Shown here: piece after piece, positions 1-6,534 of the stretch | How positions within the stretch are numbered: position 1 is the first letter of the stretch | Layout: the number at the start of each line of letters is the position of its first letter | DNA from: Leptolinea sp. | Lineage (GTDB): Bacteria; Chloroflexota; Anaerolineae; Anaerolineales; Anaerolineaceae | Assembly: GCA_022837205.1 (NCBI GenBank) | Contig: JALHEL010000029.1 | Coordinates: 1 to 10,554, forward strand | Direction: 5' to 3' | Length of the DNA stretch: 10,554 bases | The notes under the pieces: generated by a model | Databases searched by the model: none | The model's input: the letters and a program-made list of their open reading frames with translations, nothing else | Told to the model about the DNA's origin: nothing | Position numbers and translations under genes: made by a program

Positions 1-1498
1 CCGTAATCGCCAAGGTGGAAGGAACAGAAGGGACGATTGTCACGATTGTTCCTTCACTGTCCGACTTTCCTTCCAGTTGAATCATCGCGGGAATGTGATC
101 ATAAATCCATGTTACCGCTTCCACGCGGGAATGCGGCTGCATATAGATGGTTTTGACGAAGAGAGATGCCCATAAACAAGCTCCGCCCACAACCAAAACG
201 GAAATCACTCCCGGAAGAATTTTCTTTCTGCCGTTGTATTCCCTCCATAAAGAAGCGATTCCCCAAGCGGCTAAAAGACACAAGGTCGGATAGACCGGTA
301 ACATATAGCGGATACTTTTCACAAACCGTGTACCCATAAAAAGAAAATACAAAAATGACCAAGCGGTCGGAATTAACAATATTTTCCATAAATGATCGCG
401 TGAACGGAACATTTTCCAAACAGCTGCTAAAGCAGAAATCCAAACGGCTAATCCCAGAGGAGTTCCCATTCCGTAAAGAATCATGTTGATCAAAGGGAAC
501 AGTATCGGTGTCCGATGCGCCCATTGTTCCGCCGGCGGTCCGCCGCCGTTCCCGCCGGATTCCGCCATGGAAACCAGCATACTATCAATCCAATCCTTAT
601 TAAAATGCCAGGTAAAAAAGCCGGTATCCCCGTGGGGTGAACGAAAACTCATCGGTTGAAGCACGCGGAATGTAAGAAGTGCGCAAACCGCACTGAATAC
701 GCACATTCCGAATGCCAGCTTGAAAATTTGATTGAAATCTTTTTTGGAAGTCAGCTTCAAGTCGGCGATATTTATGAAAACGGCGAAAAGCAGCATTCCT
801 CCGGTAACGGCTTGATTAATCTTACTGGAAACCGCCATCCCTAAGAAGGCGCCGAACAAAGCAAACCATAGCCAACCGTCTCTCGTTACTCGGTATTTTC
901 CGCTTTGAGGATCGCGTAAGAGAATTTCTTCCTGTGAAATTCTTACCGCCGCGTAAAGTGTCAGCGTGGTAAAAAAAACCGCAAAATTATCCGAAGTCAT
1001 AAAATGAGATTGCTGAATCTGCATGACCGCCAGACTGCTGAGAGCCGTCGCGAGTAAAGCGATCAGGCGGTCGTTCAACAAGCGCTTTGTTATCAAAAAC
1101 AACAGGAACAAGGTCCCAAGATTCATGATTGCCGAAAGATAGCGACCGGTTTTTCTGAGCTGCAGATAGCCTGTTTGACCGAAAGCTTCAGCGGTTAATC
1201 GAATCAAAGTGATCGGCAATTGCCCCCATCGCATGCGATTATCCGGCCCGTCACTGACCTTATTCCCCATTAAGTCATACTTATTATAGGGACTGATAGT
1301 CGATTCCCGTGTATTAAAATAGTTACCGATCGAAGAAGGGATCGAAAGCTGGCTGATGGTATTTGCCATCCCATATTCATCGGGATGGAGCAGTGCACCG
1401 GAATCCCAATTCATATTGTAAAAACTGTAAAATATTCCGAGAAGAATCAAGAGCGATAAAAATATTTCCGCAGCAAGTCTTTTCTTTTCAACCTTCAT
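1..1498 (-). CDS. GT-C fold membrane glycosyltransferase (family 39-like), 3' end beyond the window
   Basis: This is probably an integral-membrane glycosyltransferase that moves a sugar from a lipid-phosphate carrier to an acceptor on the outer face of the membrane. Reading the minus strand from 1498 gives 499 open codons plus one base to the window edge, so the C-terminus is missing. After a short basic N-terminus there is a membrane segment at about residues 11-28. The following outer loop carries HPDE (38-41), the acidic loop typical of GT-C enzymes. MRWGQLPITLIR (89-100) and SHFMTSDNFAVFF (164-176) resemble conserved blocks of Chloroflexota GT-C proteins as I recall them. Several further hydrophobic segments follow, including one around RYMLPVYP. 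The start ATG overlaps the TGA of the acetyltransferase gene (ATGA, 1495-1498), so the two are translationally coupled. Donor and acceptor cannot be told from the sequence. An O-mannosyltransferase or other polyprenyl-sugar-dependent transferase would look alike. Confidence 0.85.
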   Translation of the reverse strand, partial: MKVEKKRLAAEIFLSLLILLGIFYSFYNMNWDSGALLHPDEYGMANTISQLSIPSSIGNYFNTRESTISPYNKYDLMGNKVSDGPDNRMRWGQLPITLIRLTAEAFGQTGYLQLRKTGRYLSAIMNLGTLFLLFLITKRLLNDRLIALLATALSSLAVMQIQQSHFMTSDNFAVFFTTLTLYAAVRISQEEILLRDPQSGKYRVTRDGWLWFALFGAFLGMAVSSKINQAVTGGMLLFAVFINIADLKLTSKKDFNQIFKLAFGMCVFSAVCALLTFRVLQPMSFRSPHGDTGFFTWHFNKDWIDSMLVSMAESGGNGGGPPAEQWAHRTPILFPLINMILYGMGTPLGLAVWISALAAVWKMFRSRDHLWKILLIPTAWSFLYFLFMGTRFVKSIRYMLPVYPTLCLLAAWGIASLWREYNGRKKILPGVISVLVVGGACLWASLFVKTIYMQPHSRVEAVTWIYDHIPAMIQLEGKSDSEGTIVTIVPSVPSTLAIT

Positions 1499-1932
1499 AA
1501 TTGCTTTTCCATAATCAGAGCATTATCACCGTTCATATAATAATTTTTCCAGGTTTCGATTTCCTTATATCCATATTTTCGATAAAGTCGAATCGCAGCG
1601 ATATTATGGACATTTACAGCCAAGCGGACCTTCGGATAAGATAAATCGGCTTCACAAGCATCTAATAATGCACTGGCTACACCCCGATTCCGATATTCGG
1701 GGAGCACCGCGATGGTTGTAATCCACGAAATACATTCTTTCGTATGATTTTCGGCTGCGGCAAATCCGGCAAAGTTCTCGTCCACCAAAGCTTTGAAACG
1801 GATTTTATTGGGCGCGGATAAAGCATAGGTCAAATCCAGAATGGTCCAAGCATCCTCTTCAAAACAAACTTTTTCCAGATAGAGGACAGATTCCAAATCC
1901 CGTATGGAAGCATGCAGAATCACGATAGCCAT
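1495..1932 (-). CDS. GNAT-family N-acetyltransferase, RimI-like
   Basis: This is a 145-residue single-domain acetyl-CoA-dependent N-acetyltransferase, the usual length for the family. Beta strand 4 and motif A run from about 70 to 90. The acetyl-CoA pyrophosphate-binding loop is R81-N-R-G84-V-A86, fitting the R/Q-x-x-G-x-G/A pattern. The block NVHNIAAIRLYRKYGY (107-122) and the C-terminal NYYMNGDNALIME (130-142) match the RimI type, in which a Tyr near this position is thought to act as general acid. RimI acetylates the N-terminal amine of ribosomal protein S18, but a different amine substrate is equally possible, so no symbol is given. Its stop overlaps the start of the glycosyltransferase, forming a two-gene operon leaving to the left. 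The start lacks a close Shine-Dalgarno: AGGA lies 13 nt upstream. A TAAAAT box ends 7 nt before the ATG. Confidence 0.88.
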   Translation of the reverse strand: MAIVILHASIRDLESVLYLEKVCFEEDAWTILDLTYALSAPNKIRFKALVDENFAGFAAAENHTKECISWITTIAVLPEYRNRGVASALLDACEADLSYPKVRLAVNVHNIAAIRLYRKYGYKEIETWKNYYMNGDNALIMEKQL

Positions 1933-2024
1933 AAGCTGAATTTTATCCTAAGAATGATCCTTGTTATGAACCGTTTCAGACAAATAGGAGAGTTCTTTGC
2001 CGACTTTTCCGTTATAATCAGCGA
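1933..2024. promoter_or_regulatory. Divergent promoter region between acetyltransferase and hydrolase operons
   Basis: This 92-bp gap separates two divergent operons and must hold both promoters. On the plus strand a perfect TATAAT lies at 2013-2018, exactly 6 nt before the hydrolase ATG. No convincing -35 is seen at 16-18 bp, and TTGCCG at 1998-2003 is too close. On the minus strand a TAAAAT (1945 down to 1940) ends 7 nt before the acetyltransferase ATG, with only a weak TTCATA 19 bp upstream. Both spacings place the predicted transcription start at or next to the initiation codon. An AGGAG at 1986-1990 is about 34 nt from the hydrolase start, too far to act as its ribosome binding site. I see no clear operator palindrome. 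Confidence 0.5.
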
Positions 2025-2789
2025 ATGCCGATGATTTCAGAATGGAATAAATCCATATGGTTGACACGCAGCGCTTTCATGCCCGGTCAAAACTGGTTGG
2101 TTAACGGAGCAATTCTGAAGGGGGAGAAGATGGCTCTTGTATGGGAAACGCTGGCTTATCCGGCGGATATGCAGGCGGTGAGTTTCCTTTTAGCCAAATT
2201 TGATTTTGTCGTCGCCGCTTATTCTCATGCGGATTGGGATCACTGCTTGGGGACAAACGGATTTTCTTTTTCCAATGTTATCGCACAGCAGAATGCAATC
2301 CGTCGCTTTAAATTCGAACTACCTGCGACGCTTAAAAAACTTAATGCAAAATACTCCAAAGCATGGGAAGACGTCTGCCCTGTTCCTCCCGATTTTGTTT
2401 TTTCGGACAAATTAAATCTGGATTTTGGCTCCTTCCGCCTGGAATTATCCTCCTTCCCCGGACATACACCCGATGGGATGGTGGGCTATATCCCCGAATA
2501 TAAGATGCTTCTGGCCGGTGACAGTGTTGAAGAAATTCCTGTCATTAATGATCCGAAAGAAGTTCCTTCCTGGATTAAACACCTGAAGAAATGGTTAACC
2601 GAGCCGGATATTCAGTCGGTTTTGCCGGGGCACGGCGAAATTACCGACTTATCACTGCTTGAGAAGAATCTGAAATACCTGATTGCTTTGATGGAAAAAT
2701 CGCCCGTGGATGTTGAAACGGACAACCCGTTTTATCTGGATGTTCATCAGGAAAATTGCAAATTGATGGGGTGCTCTGTTGGAAAATGA
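2025..2789 (+). CDS. Metallo-beta-lactamase-fold hydrolase
   Basis: This is a 254-residue cytosolic metal-dependent hydrolase of the metallo-beta-lactamase superfamily; no signal peptide is seen. The metal ligands can be read in order: H68-A-D70-W-D72-H73, H147 in FPGHTPDG, D166 in LLAGDS, and H203 in LPGHGE. The first motif is H-x-D-x-D-H rather than the usual H-x-H-x-D-H, so one of the site-1 histidines is an aspartate. The rest of the dinuclear site is intact, and activity is likely. Glyoxalase II, lactonase and thioesterase relatives share this layout, so the substrate is unknown. The ATG at 2025 has no Shine-Dalgarno and sits 6 nt after a TATAAT box. A second in-frame ATG lies at 2031. 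The 3' end touches the EamA transporter gene, so the two are co-transcribed. Confidence 0.88.
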   Translation: MPMISEWNKSIWLTRSAFMPGQNWLVNGAILKGEKMALVWETLAYPADMQAVSFLLAKFDFVVAAYSHADWDHCLGTNGFSFSNVIAQQNAIRRFKFELPATLKKLNAKYSKAWEDVCPVPPDFVFSDKLNLDFGSFRLELSSFPGHTPDGMVGYIPEYKMLLAGDSVEEIPVINDPKEVPSWIKHLKKWLTEPDIQSVLPGHGEITDLSLLEKNLKYLIALMEKSPVDVETDNPFYLDVHQENCKLMGCSVGK

Positions 2790-3684
2790 AATGAATTCCG
2801 CGGAGAAATCCGCGCTGCAAAAAAAATCCAATCTGATCCTTTTGCTGACGGCGATTATTTGGGGCAGCGGTTTTATTCCACAAAAAATCTGTGCGAATTC
2901 AATGACCGCTTTTGCATTCAACGGGTTTCGTTATCTGATAGGTTCTTTATCGGTTCTTATCATTACTCATTTTCGCCTTCCTGAAAATCGGAGGGCTTGG
3001 CGCATTACATTCTTATCTGGTACCATTCTTTTCCTGGCAGCCGATTTACAACAATTTGGTATCCGATATACGACGGTGGGAAATACCGGGTTTATTACAA
3101 CAATTTATGTGGTGTTGGTGCCTTTTATGGGATGGCTGCTTTTTCGGCAAAAGATAACCCGAAGTGCATTTTGGGCGGCGGCGATTGCGTTGATCGGAAT
3201 GTATCTTCTATCCACTTCGGGGAAAGCTCTCAGTACCATATCCGCCGGAGATGGAATTGTCTTTATCGGCTCTGTTTTTTGGGCAATTCATATTTTAGTG
3301 GTCGGCAAGGCGATGGGAAGAGTCGATGCCATGCGATTTTCGGCAGGTCAATTTTTGGTATGCGCCTTTTGGAATCTTCTGTGCTGGTTGATTTTTGATC
3401 GAGGGAACCTCAGCGGTGTCAGAGAATCGATTCCTTTGCTCTTATACACGGGGATCGTTGTGATCGGCGGCGGCTTTACGTTGCAAGCGGTGGGTCAAAA
3501 GCATGCGGATGAATCTCAAGCCGCAATCATTTTGGGACTGGAAGCCGTTTTTGCCTCTTTTTTCGGAATTTTGTTTTTCAGAGAATCTTTTTCGTTTATT
3601 CAAGCGGCCGGTGCGGCTTTGATCTTCATAAGCGTCGTCATTTCGGTTAAGGGAACGCCGAATTTAGAATTGCCTCCGATATAG
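2779..3684 (+). CDS. EamA/DMT-superfamily transporter (10 TM)
   Basis: This is a 301-residue polytopic inner-membrane transporter with two tandem EamA repeats and about ten hydrophobic segments, the standard size for the drug/metabolite transporter superfamily. The first repeat opens with LLLTAIIWGSGFIPQK near residues 21-36. The first repeat ends with GNTGFITTIYVVLVPFMGWL, and the second with ILGLEAVFASFFGILFFRES, both strong EamA signatures. Members export amino acids, nucleotide-related compounds or drugs, and the cargo cannot be predicted here. The start is ambiguous. A TTG at 2779 overlaps the hydrolase by 11 bp and has GGGGTG about 7 nt upstream. An ATG at 2791 follows the hydrolase stop by 1 bp, with GGA 7 nt upstream. 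Either way translation is coupled to the hydrolase. The pairing with the hydrolase gives no firm hint of substrate. Confidence 0.92.
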   Translation: MENEMNSAEKSALQKKSNLILLLTAIIWGSGFIPQKICANSMTAFAFNGFRYLIGSLSVLIITHFRLPENRRAWRITFLSGTILFLAADLQQFGIRYTTVGNTGFITTIYVVLVPFMGWLLFRQKITRSAFWAAAIALIGMYLLSTSGKALSTISAGDGIVFIGSVFWAIHILVVGKAMGRVDAMRFSAGQFLVCAFWNLLCWLIFDRGNLSGVRESIPLLLYTGIVVIGGGFTLQAVGQKHADESQAAIILGLEAVFASFFGILFFRESFSFIQAAGAALIFISVVISVKGTPNLELPPI

Positions 3685-3812
3685 TTTTTTTGATGAAGTT
3701 TCTTTTTTGAATGAACGGACGGAATTGAAAAGCGATCAGGAATATTTTCTTTGGGCAGCCGGTGAAGAAAAAAGTTTGCTTAACTGATTCAACAAATTTA
3801 CAATCATTAAAT
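3685..3812. other. Intergenic region with promoter for the GT-C-like gene
   Basis: This 128-bp gap follows the EamA stop. It begins with two T-runs (about 3685-3691 and 3702-3707) but no GC-rich stem precedes them, so I cannot call an intrinsic terminator. A GTG at 3762 opens an in-frame extension of the next gene but has no ribosome binding site. The only strong signal is the promoter at 3776-3804, listed separately. Confidence 0.5.
3776..3804 (+). promoter_or_regulatory. Sigma70-type promoter TTGCTT-17-TACAAT
   Basis: TTGCTT at 3776-3781 and TACAAT at 3799-3804 are separated by exactly 17 bp, the best-spaced -35/-10 pair in the window. Transcription should start near 3811-3813, which is at or just before the ATG at 3813. 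This implies a leaderless or nearly leaderless mRNA and argues against the upstream GTG start at 3762, which would place the -35 and -10 elements inside the coding sequence. Confidence 0.55.
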
Positions 3813-5276
3813 ATGGAACAAAATAAAAAAATCACTTGGTTCGAAGGAATTGTTAATCCGGAAATTGAGGAAGCAAATCCGTTATTAAGTTGGATTTGGT
3901 GCGGATTTCTGTTTCTGTTGGGGATGTTTCTATGGGGATATTTTCTTAATTTCGGAAAAATTCCTTTTGATTTTCACGATTGGGCTGAGGTAAATGCTCC
4001 CAGAATCGCATTTCTGAAAGATGCCGTGACGAAGGGTGTGTTACCGCTGCATATGCAGGACGCGAGCGCTTTGCGCGGCGTGACGGATCGTTATATGGCG
4101 CTTCCGGATGTATTGCTCAGCCCGCAGATCCTATTGCTAAAGTGGTTGGATGTCGGTGATTTTATTCTGATACATACTTGGCTGCTGTATGCCATCGGTT
4201 TTTGGGGGCTGTACCGCTTGAAAAAAAGCATGCATCTTTCCCTTTTCGGTTTTACCTGGTTTTTCCTTTTGTTTTATTTCAACGGGCATATTACTTCGCA
4301 TTATGCCGTGGGACATATCACTTGGGGCGGGTATTTTCTCTTCCCGTGGTTTGTATATTTGGTTATTCGGATGATCAACGGTGATCACAGTTGGAAATGG
4401 GTGGCGAAAATTTCATTTCTGTTGTTTTTTATGTTTCTGCAAGGGTCTTTTCATCAATTTATCTGGTGTCTGCTTTTTTTAGCTTTTTTGGCGCTTACCG
4501 GCCGAAAGAATCTGTTCACGGTTTTGAAAGCGGGAATGTTTTCTTGTTTGCTTTCCATGGTAAGGATCATTCCGCCGGCACTGCAGGCATCGGCTTTCGA
4601 TGATGATTTTTTAGGCGGCTTTACCTCTCCGATACAACTCATTCGTTCGTTTATTCAGATCATTCCCCCATCCGAATCCTTAAATTCGGCGGTTACCGGC
4701 GGTAATCTGGGGTGGTGGGAATTTGACCACTATATCGGTGTATCCGGAGCCCTTTTTCTCTTGATATTCGGCATATTGTGGCTGAAAAACAGACGGAAAG
4801 AAACCGGCTACCCGGCGATCTTGGTTCCGATGATTGTACTGACACTTTTTTCAATCGGGAAGTTTTACGGAATATTCAGGCTGCTGCCGATTCCGCTGTT
4901 TTCCGGTGAACGTGTAAGTGCGCGTTTTCTGATATTGCCGCTGGTCTTTCTGATGGCGGAAGCTGTCTATGCCATGCAACAATCGATGGAAATACGAAAA
5001 TTTGATGTTTTATCGGTATCGATTCCTTTGCTGATTCTTCTATTCGGGCTTCCGGAATTTTGGAGCCACCTGGAAACATGGAAAGTACTGAACGCTTTTC
5101 AGGCTTTTCCGTATACCTATACCGATTTGACCATAAAAACAGTGGCAAATCACCCCGATCCTTCTTATACCAACGGTTTATTGATCGGGATGGTCATAAC
5201 GATTCTTACGGCAATCCTGTTGGCAGGACTTGTTTGGCGGGAGAACCGGCACACAAAAAATATACTCGTGCCATAA
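3813..5276 (+). CDS. Polytopic membrane protein, GT-C/YfhO-like, putative glycosyltransferase
   Basis: This 487-residue protein has roughly ten or more hydrophobic segments starting at about residue 27, and no recognisable soluble domain. I do not recognise a named family. The first outer loop holds D53-x-H55-D56-W-A-E59, resembling the acidic catalytic loop of GT-C glycosyltransferases. A later block NGHITSHYAVGH (158-169) followed by WGGYFLFPW recalls the YfhO-like branch of that fold. A role in glycan, lipoteichoic-type polymer or lipid-linked sugar transfer is therefore plausible but is inferred from the fold only. The ATG at 3813 was preferred over GTG 3762 (17 residues longer) because no ribosome binding site serves the GTG and a promoter lies across that stretch. 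An O-antigen-type permease is a less likely alternative. The next gene begins 69 bp downstream on the same strand. Confidence 0.75.
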   Translation: MEQNKKITWFEGIVNPEIEEANPLLSWIWCGFLFLLGMFLWGYFLNFGKIPFDFHDWAEVNAPRIAFLKDAVTKGVLPLHMQDASALRGVTDRYMALPDVLLSPQILLLKWLDVGDFILIHTWLLYAIGFWGLYRLKKSMHLSLFGFTWFFLLFYFNGHITSHYAVGHITWGGYFLFPWFVYLVIRMINGDHSWKWVAKISFLLFFMFLQGSFHQFIWCLLFLAFLALTGRKNLFTVLKAGMFSCLLSMVRIIPPALQASAFDDDFLGGFTSPIQLIRSFIQIIPPSESLNSAVTGGNLGWWEFDHYIGVSGALFLLIFGILWLKNRRKETGYPAILVPMIVLTLFSIGKFYGIFRLLPIPLFSGERVSARFLILPLVFLMAEAVYAMQQSMEIRKFDVLSVSIPLLILLFGLPEFWSHLETWKVLNAFQAFPYTYTDLTIKTVANHPDPSYTNGLLIGMVITILTAILLAGLVWRENRHTKNILVP

Positions 5277-5333
5277 TTGGCATAGAGATGCGAATTATGA
5301 TTTGATTCAGCTCAGCCGGATCAAAATCTGTAT

Positions 5334-5340
5334 AAGGAGA
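5334..5340 (+). promoter_or_regulatory. Strong Shine-Dalgarno for the asparaginase
   Basis: AAGGAGA lies 5 nt before the ATG at 5346 and is the best ribosome binding site in the window. It contrasts with the neighbouring hydrolase and GT-C-like genes, which have none. It sits inside the 69-bp gap 5277-5345, which shows no convincing promoter, so the asparaginase may be read from the upstream promoter. Confidence 0.8.
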
Positions 5341-5345
5341 TCAAA

Positions 5346-6365
5346 ATGCCCACTCATGAACCTTTGATTTTGGAATATCGAAATGAAGTTATCGATAATG
5401 TCCATATGGGATATGTCTGTATCGTTGATGAAAATTCAAAAGTTTTGTTTCATATCGGTGATCCGTCCGAATATGTGTATTACCGCTCGGCATCCAAGCC
5501 GATCCAAGCTTTACCGGTGATCATGCGTGATTTAGATAAAAAATACGGTATTACAGAGGAAGAAAGTGTAATTTTTTCGGCATCGCATTCCGGCGAGCCT
5601 TTCCATATCGCCATATTGGAATCGATTTTTGCCAAAGCCGGACTGAAGGAAGAAATGTTGATAATGAAGCCAACTTACCCGGGTTATTTTCCGGCGAAGT
5701 TGGAATTATTGAAGAAAGATTTACCGCCGCGCAAGTTTTATCATAATTGTGCGGGAAAGCATGCCGGAGCAATGCTTTTACAGCGAGAATTGGGAGGAAA
5801 AACAGAAGATTATTGGCGGCCGGATTCTCCCGCTCAGAAGGAAATAAAAAGAGCGGTTATGGCGCTGAGTGAAACGAATGAGGACAATACAAAGGTCGGC
5901 ATTGACGGTTGCGGTGTGCCGGTCTTTGCGGTCGGAATTAAGAATATCGCAATCGGCTATAAAAATTTAGCTTGTATCGATACGATTCGGGATGAAAAAT
6001 TGCGGGAAGCGGCTGGCGTATATCTGCCGCGTATCAATCGTTACCCACATATAATTCGCGGGACGGGCTATCTTTGCAGCCTGATGAATCGGGATCCCAA
6101 TCTTATTTCAAAGGATGGAGCCGCAGGCGTTTACGGATGCGGTATGCGGAAAGAGCGGCTGGGGATATCATTCAAAATGAGCAGCGGGGAAGATACGGTT
6201 TGGCCGTTGATATTAAAAAGCATCTTCACTCAAATCGGCGGACAGGATCCTCAAACATTGGAAATGCTGGATAAATTGCGCCCGGATAGTGTGTTCAATG
6301 ATAATGATTTGGTCGTGGGACATTATGAATCCCTGATTTGTCTCGATCGGAAGCCTATTCGATAA
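5346..6365 (+). CDS. Type III L-asparaginase (Rhizobium etli AnsA/ReAV type)
   Basis: This is a 339-residue cytosolic enzyme that hydrolyses L-asparagine to aspartate and ammonia. It belongs to the 'asparaginase II' family (PF06089), which is unrelated to E. coli AnsA/AnsB and has a serine-beta-lactamase-like fold. RSASKP places S48-x-x-K51 as the first Ser-Lys pair, and S80 lies in SASHSGE. HNCAGKH gives C135 and K138, and GIDGCGVP gives D187 and C189. From memory, these match the catalytic and zinc-site positions of the R. etli enzyme, even in numbering. K256-D-G-A-A-G-V-Y-G probably supplies the later lysine. Length is full and no key residue is missing. It would feed aspartate and ammonium into central metabolism. 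No aspartase or asparagine permease is beside it. The gene is 69 bp behind the GT-C-like gene and 169 bp before clpC. Confidence 0.9.
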   Translation: MPTHEPLILEYRNEVIDNVHMGYVCIVDENSKVLFHIGDPSEYVYYRSASKPIQALPVIMRDLDKKYGITEEESVIFSASHSGEPFHIAILESIFAKAGLKEEMLIMKPTYPGYFPAKLELLKKDLPPRKFYHNCAGKHAGAMLLQRELGGKTEDYWRPDSPAQKEIKRAVMALSETNEDNTKVGIDGCGVPVFAVGIKNIAIGYKNLACIDTIRDEKLREAAGVYLPRINRYPHIIRGTGYLCSLMNRDPNLISKDGAAGVYGCGMRKERLGISFKMSSGEDTVWPLILKSIFTQIGGQDPQTLEMLDKLRPDSVFNDNDLVVGHYESLICLDRKPIR

Positions 6366-6434
6366 ATTTCGGAGAAATTAATAGATTTCTAACAAACGAA
6401 ACTGCCCTTTCAAACGTATATTAGATATGAACTC

Positions 6435-6443
6435 TGGTACAAT
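6435..6443 (+). promoter_or_regulatory. Candidate extended -10 promoter for clpC
   Basis: TGGTACAAT fits the extended -10 pattern TGnTATAAT with one mismatch and lacks a good -35. It would give a 5' leader of about 85 nt. It is a rival to the TATAGT box at 6511-6516. Confidence 0.35.
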
Positions 6444-6510
6444 TCGGCAGGATAGTTTTGAAAATTATTCTGTTAAAATTAATAACGAAGAACTGATGAG
6501 TTATATCGGT

Positions 6511-6531
6511 TATAGTAAGAAAATGAGATAA
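6511..6531 (+). promoter_or_regulatory. TATAGT box followed by a two-codon mini-ORF before clpC
   Basis: TATAGT (6511-6516) is followed after exactly 6 nt by ATG-AGA-TAA (6523-6531), and clpC starts 3 nt later at 6535. If this box is used, the transcript would begin at the mini-ORF ATG, giving a 12-nt leader with a leaderless Met-Arg-stop reading frame. The GAGA within it could also act as a weak Shine-Dalgarno, 6 nt before the clpC ATG. No -35 is seen. Confidence 0.3.
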
Positions 6532-6534
6532 AAA

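Larger units (their letters stand above)
6366..6534. other. AT-rich intergenic region upstream of clpC
   Basis: This 169-bp gap must hold the clpC promoter. An inverted repeat AGAAAT/ATTTCT (6373-6378 and 6385-6390, loop 6) follows the asparaginase stop, but it has no GC stem and no T-run, so it is not a convincing terminator. Two -10-like boxes are present and are listed separately. An imperfect palindrome with arms GTTA and TAAC lies at 6472-6486 and could be an operator. I see neither a CIRCE element nor a CtsR-type tandem repeat, the two common heat-shock operators for clp genes. Confidence 0.45.

Noticed and set aside
99..524. 141-codon minus-strand open frame with Arg/Ser-rich composition
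   Set aside because: It is out of frame with the GT-C glycosyltransferase, whose coherent frame runs unbroken from 1498 to the window edge on the same strand.
5269..5282. Inverted repeat TGCCA-TAAT-TGGCA across the stop codon of the GT-C-like gene
   Set aside because: Arms are only 5 bp and no T-run follows, so it is neither a terminator nor a convincing operator without conservation data.
6373..6390. AGAAAT/ATTTCT hairpin after the asparaginase stop as a terminator
   Set aside because: The stem is AT-rich and is not followed by a T-tract, so its predicted stability is too low to call.
6366..6534. CIRCE or CtsR-type heat-shock operator upstream of clpC
   Set aside because: Neither the TTAGCACTC-N9-GAGTGCTAA pattern nor tandem heptanucleotide repeats are present.
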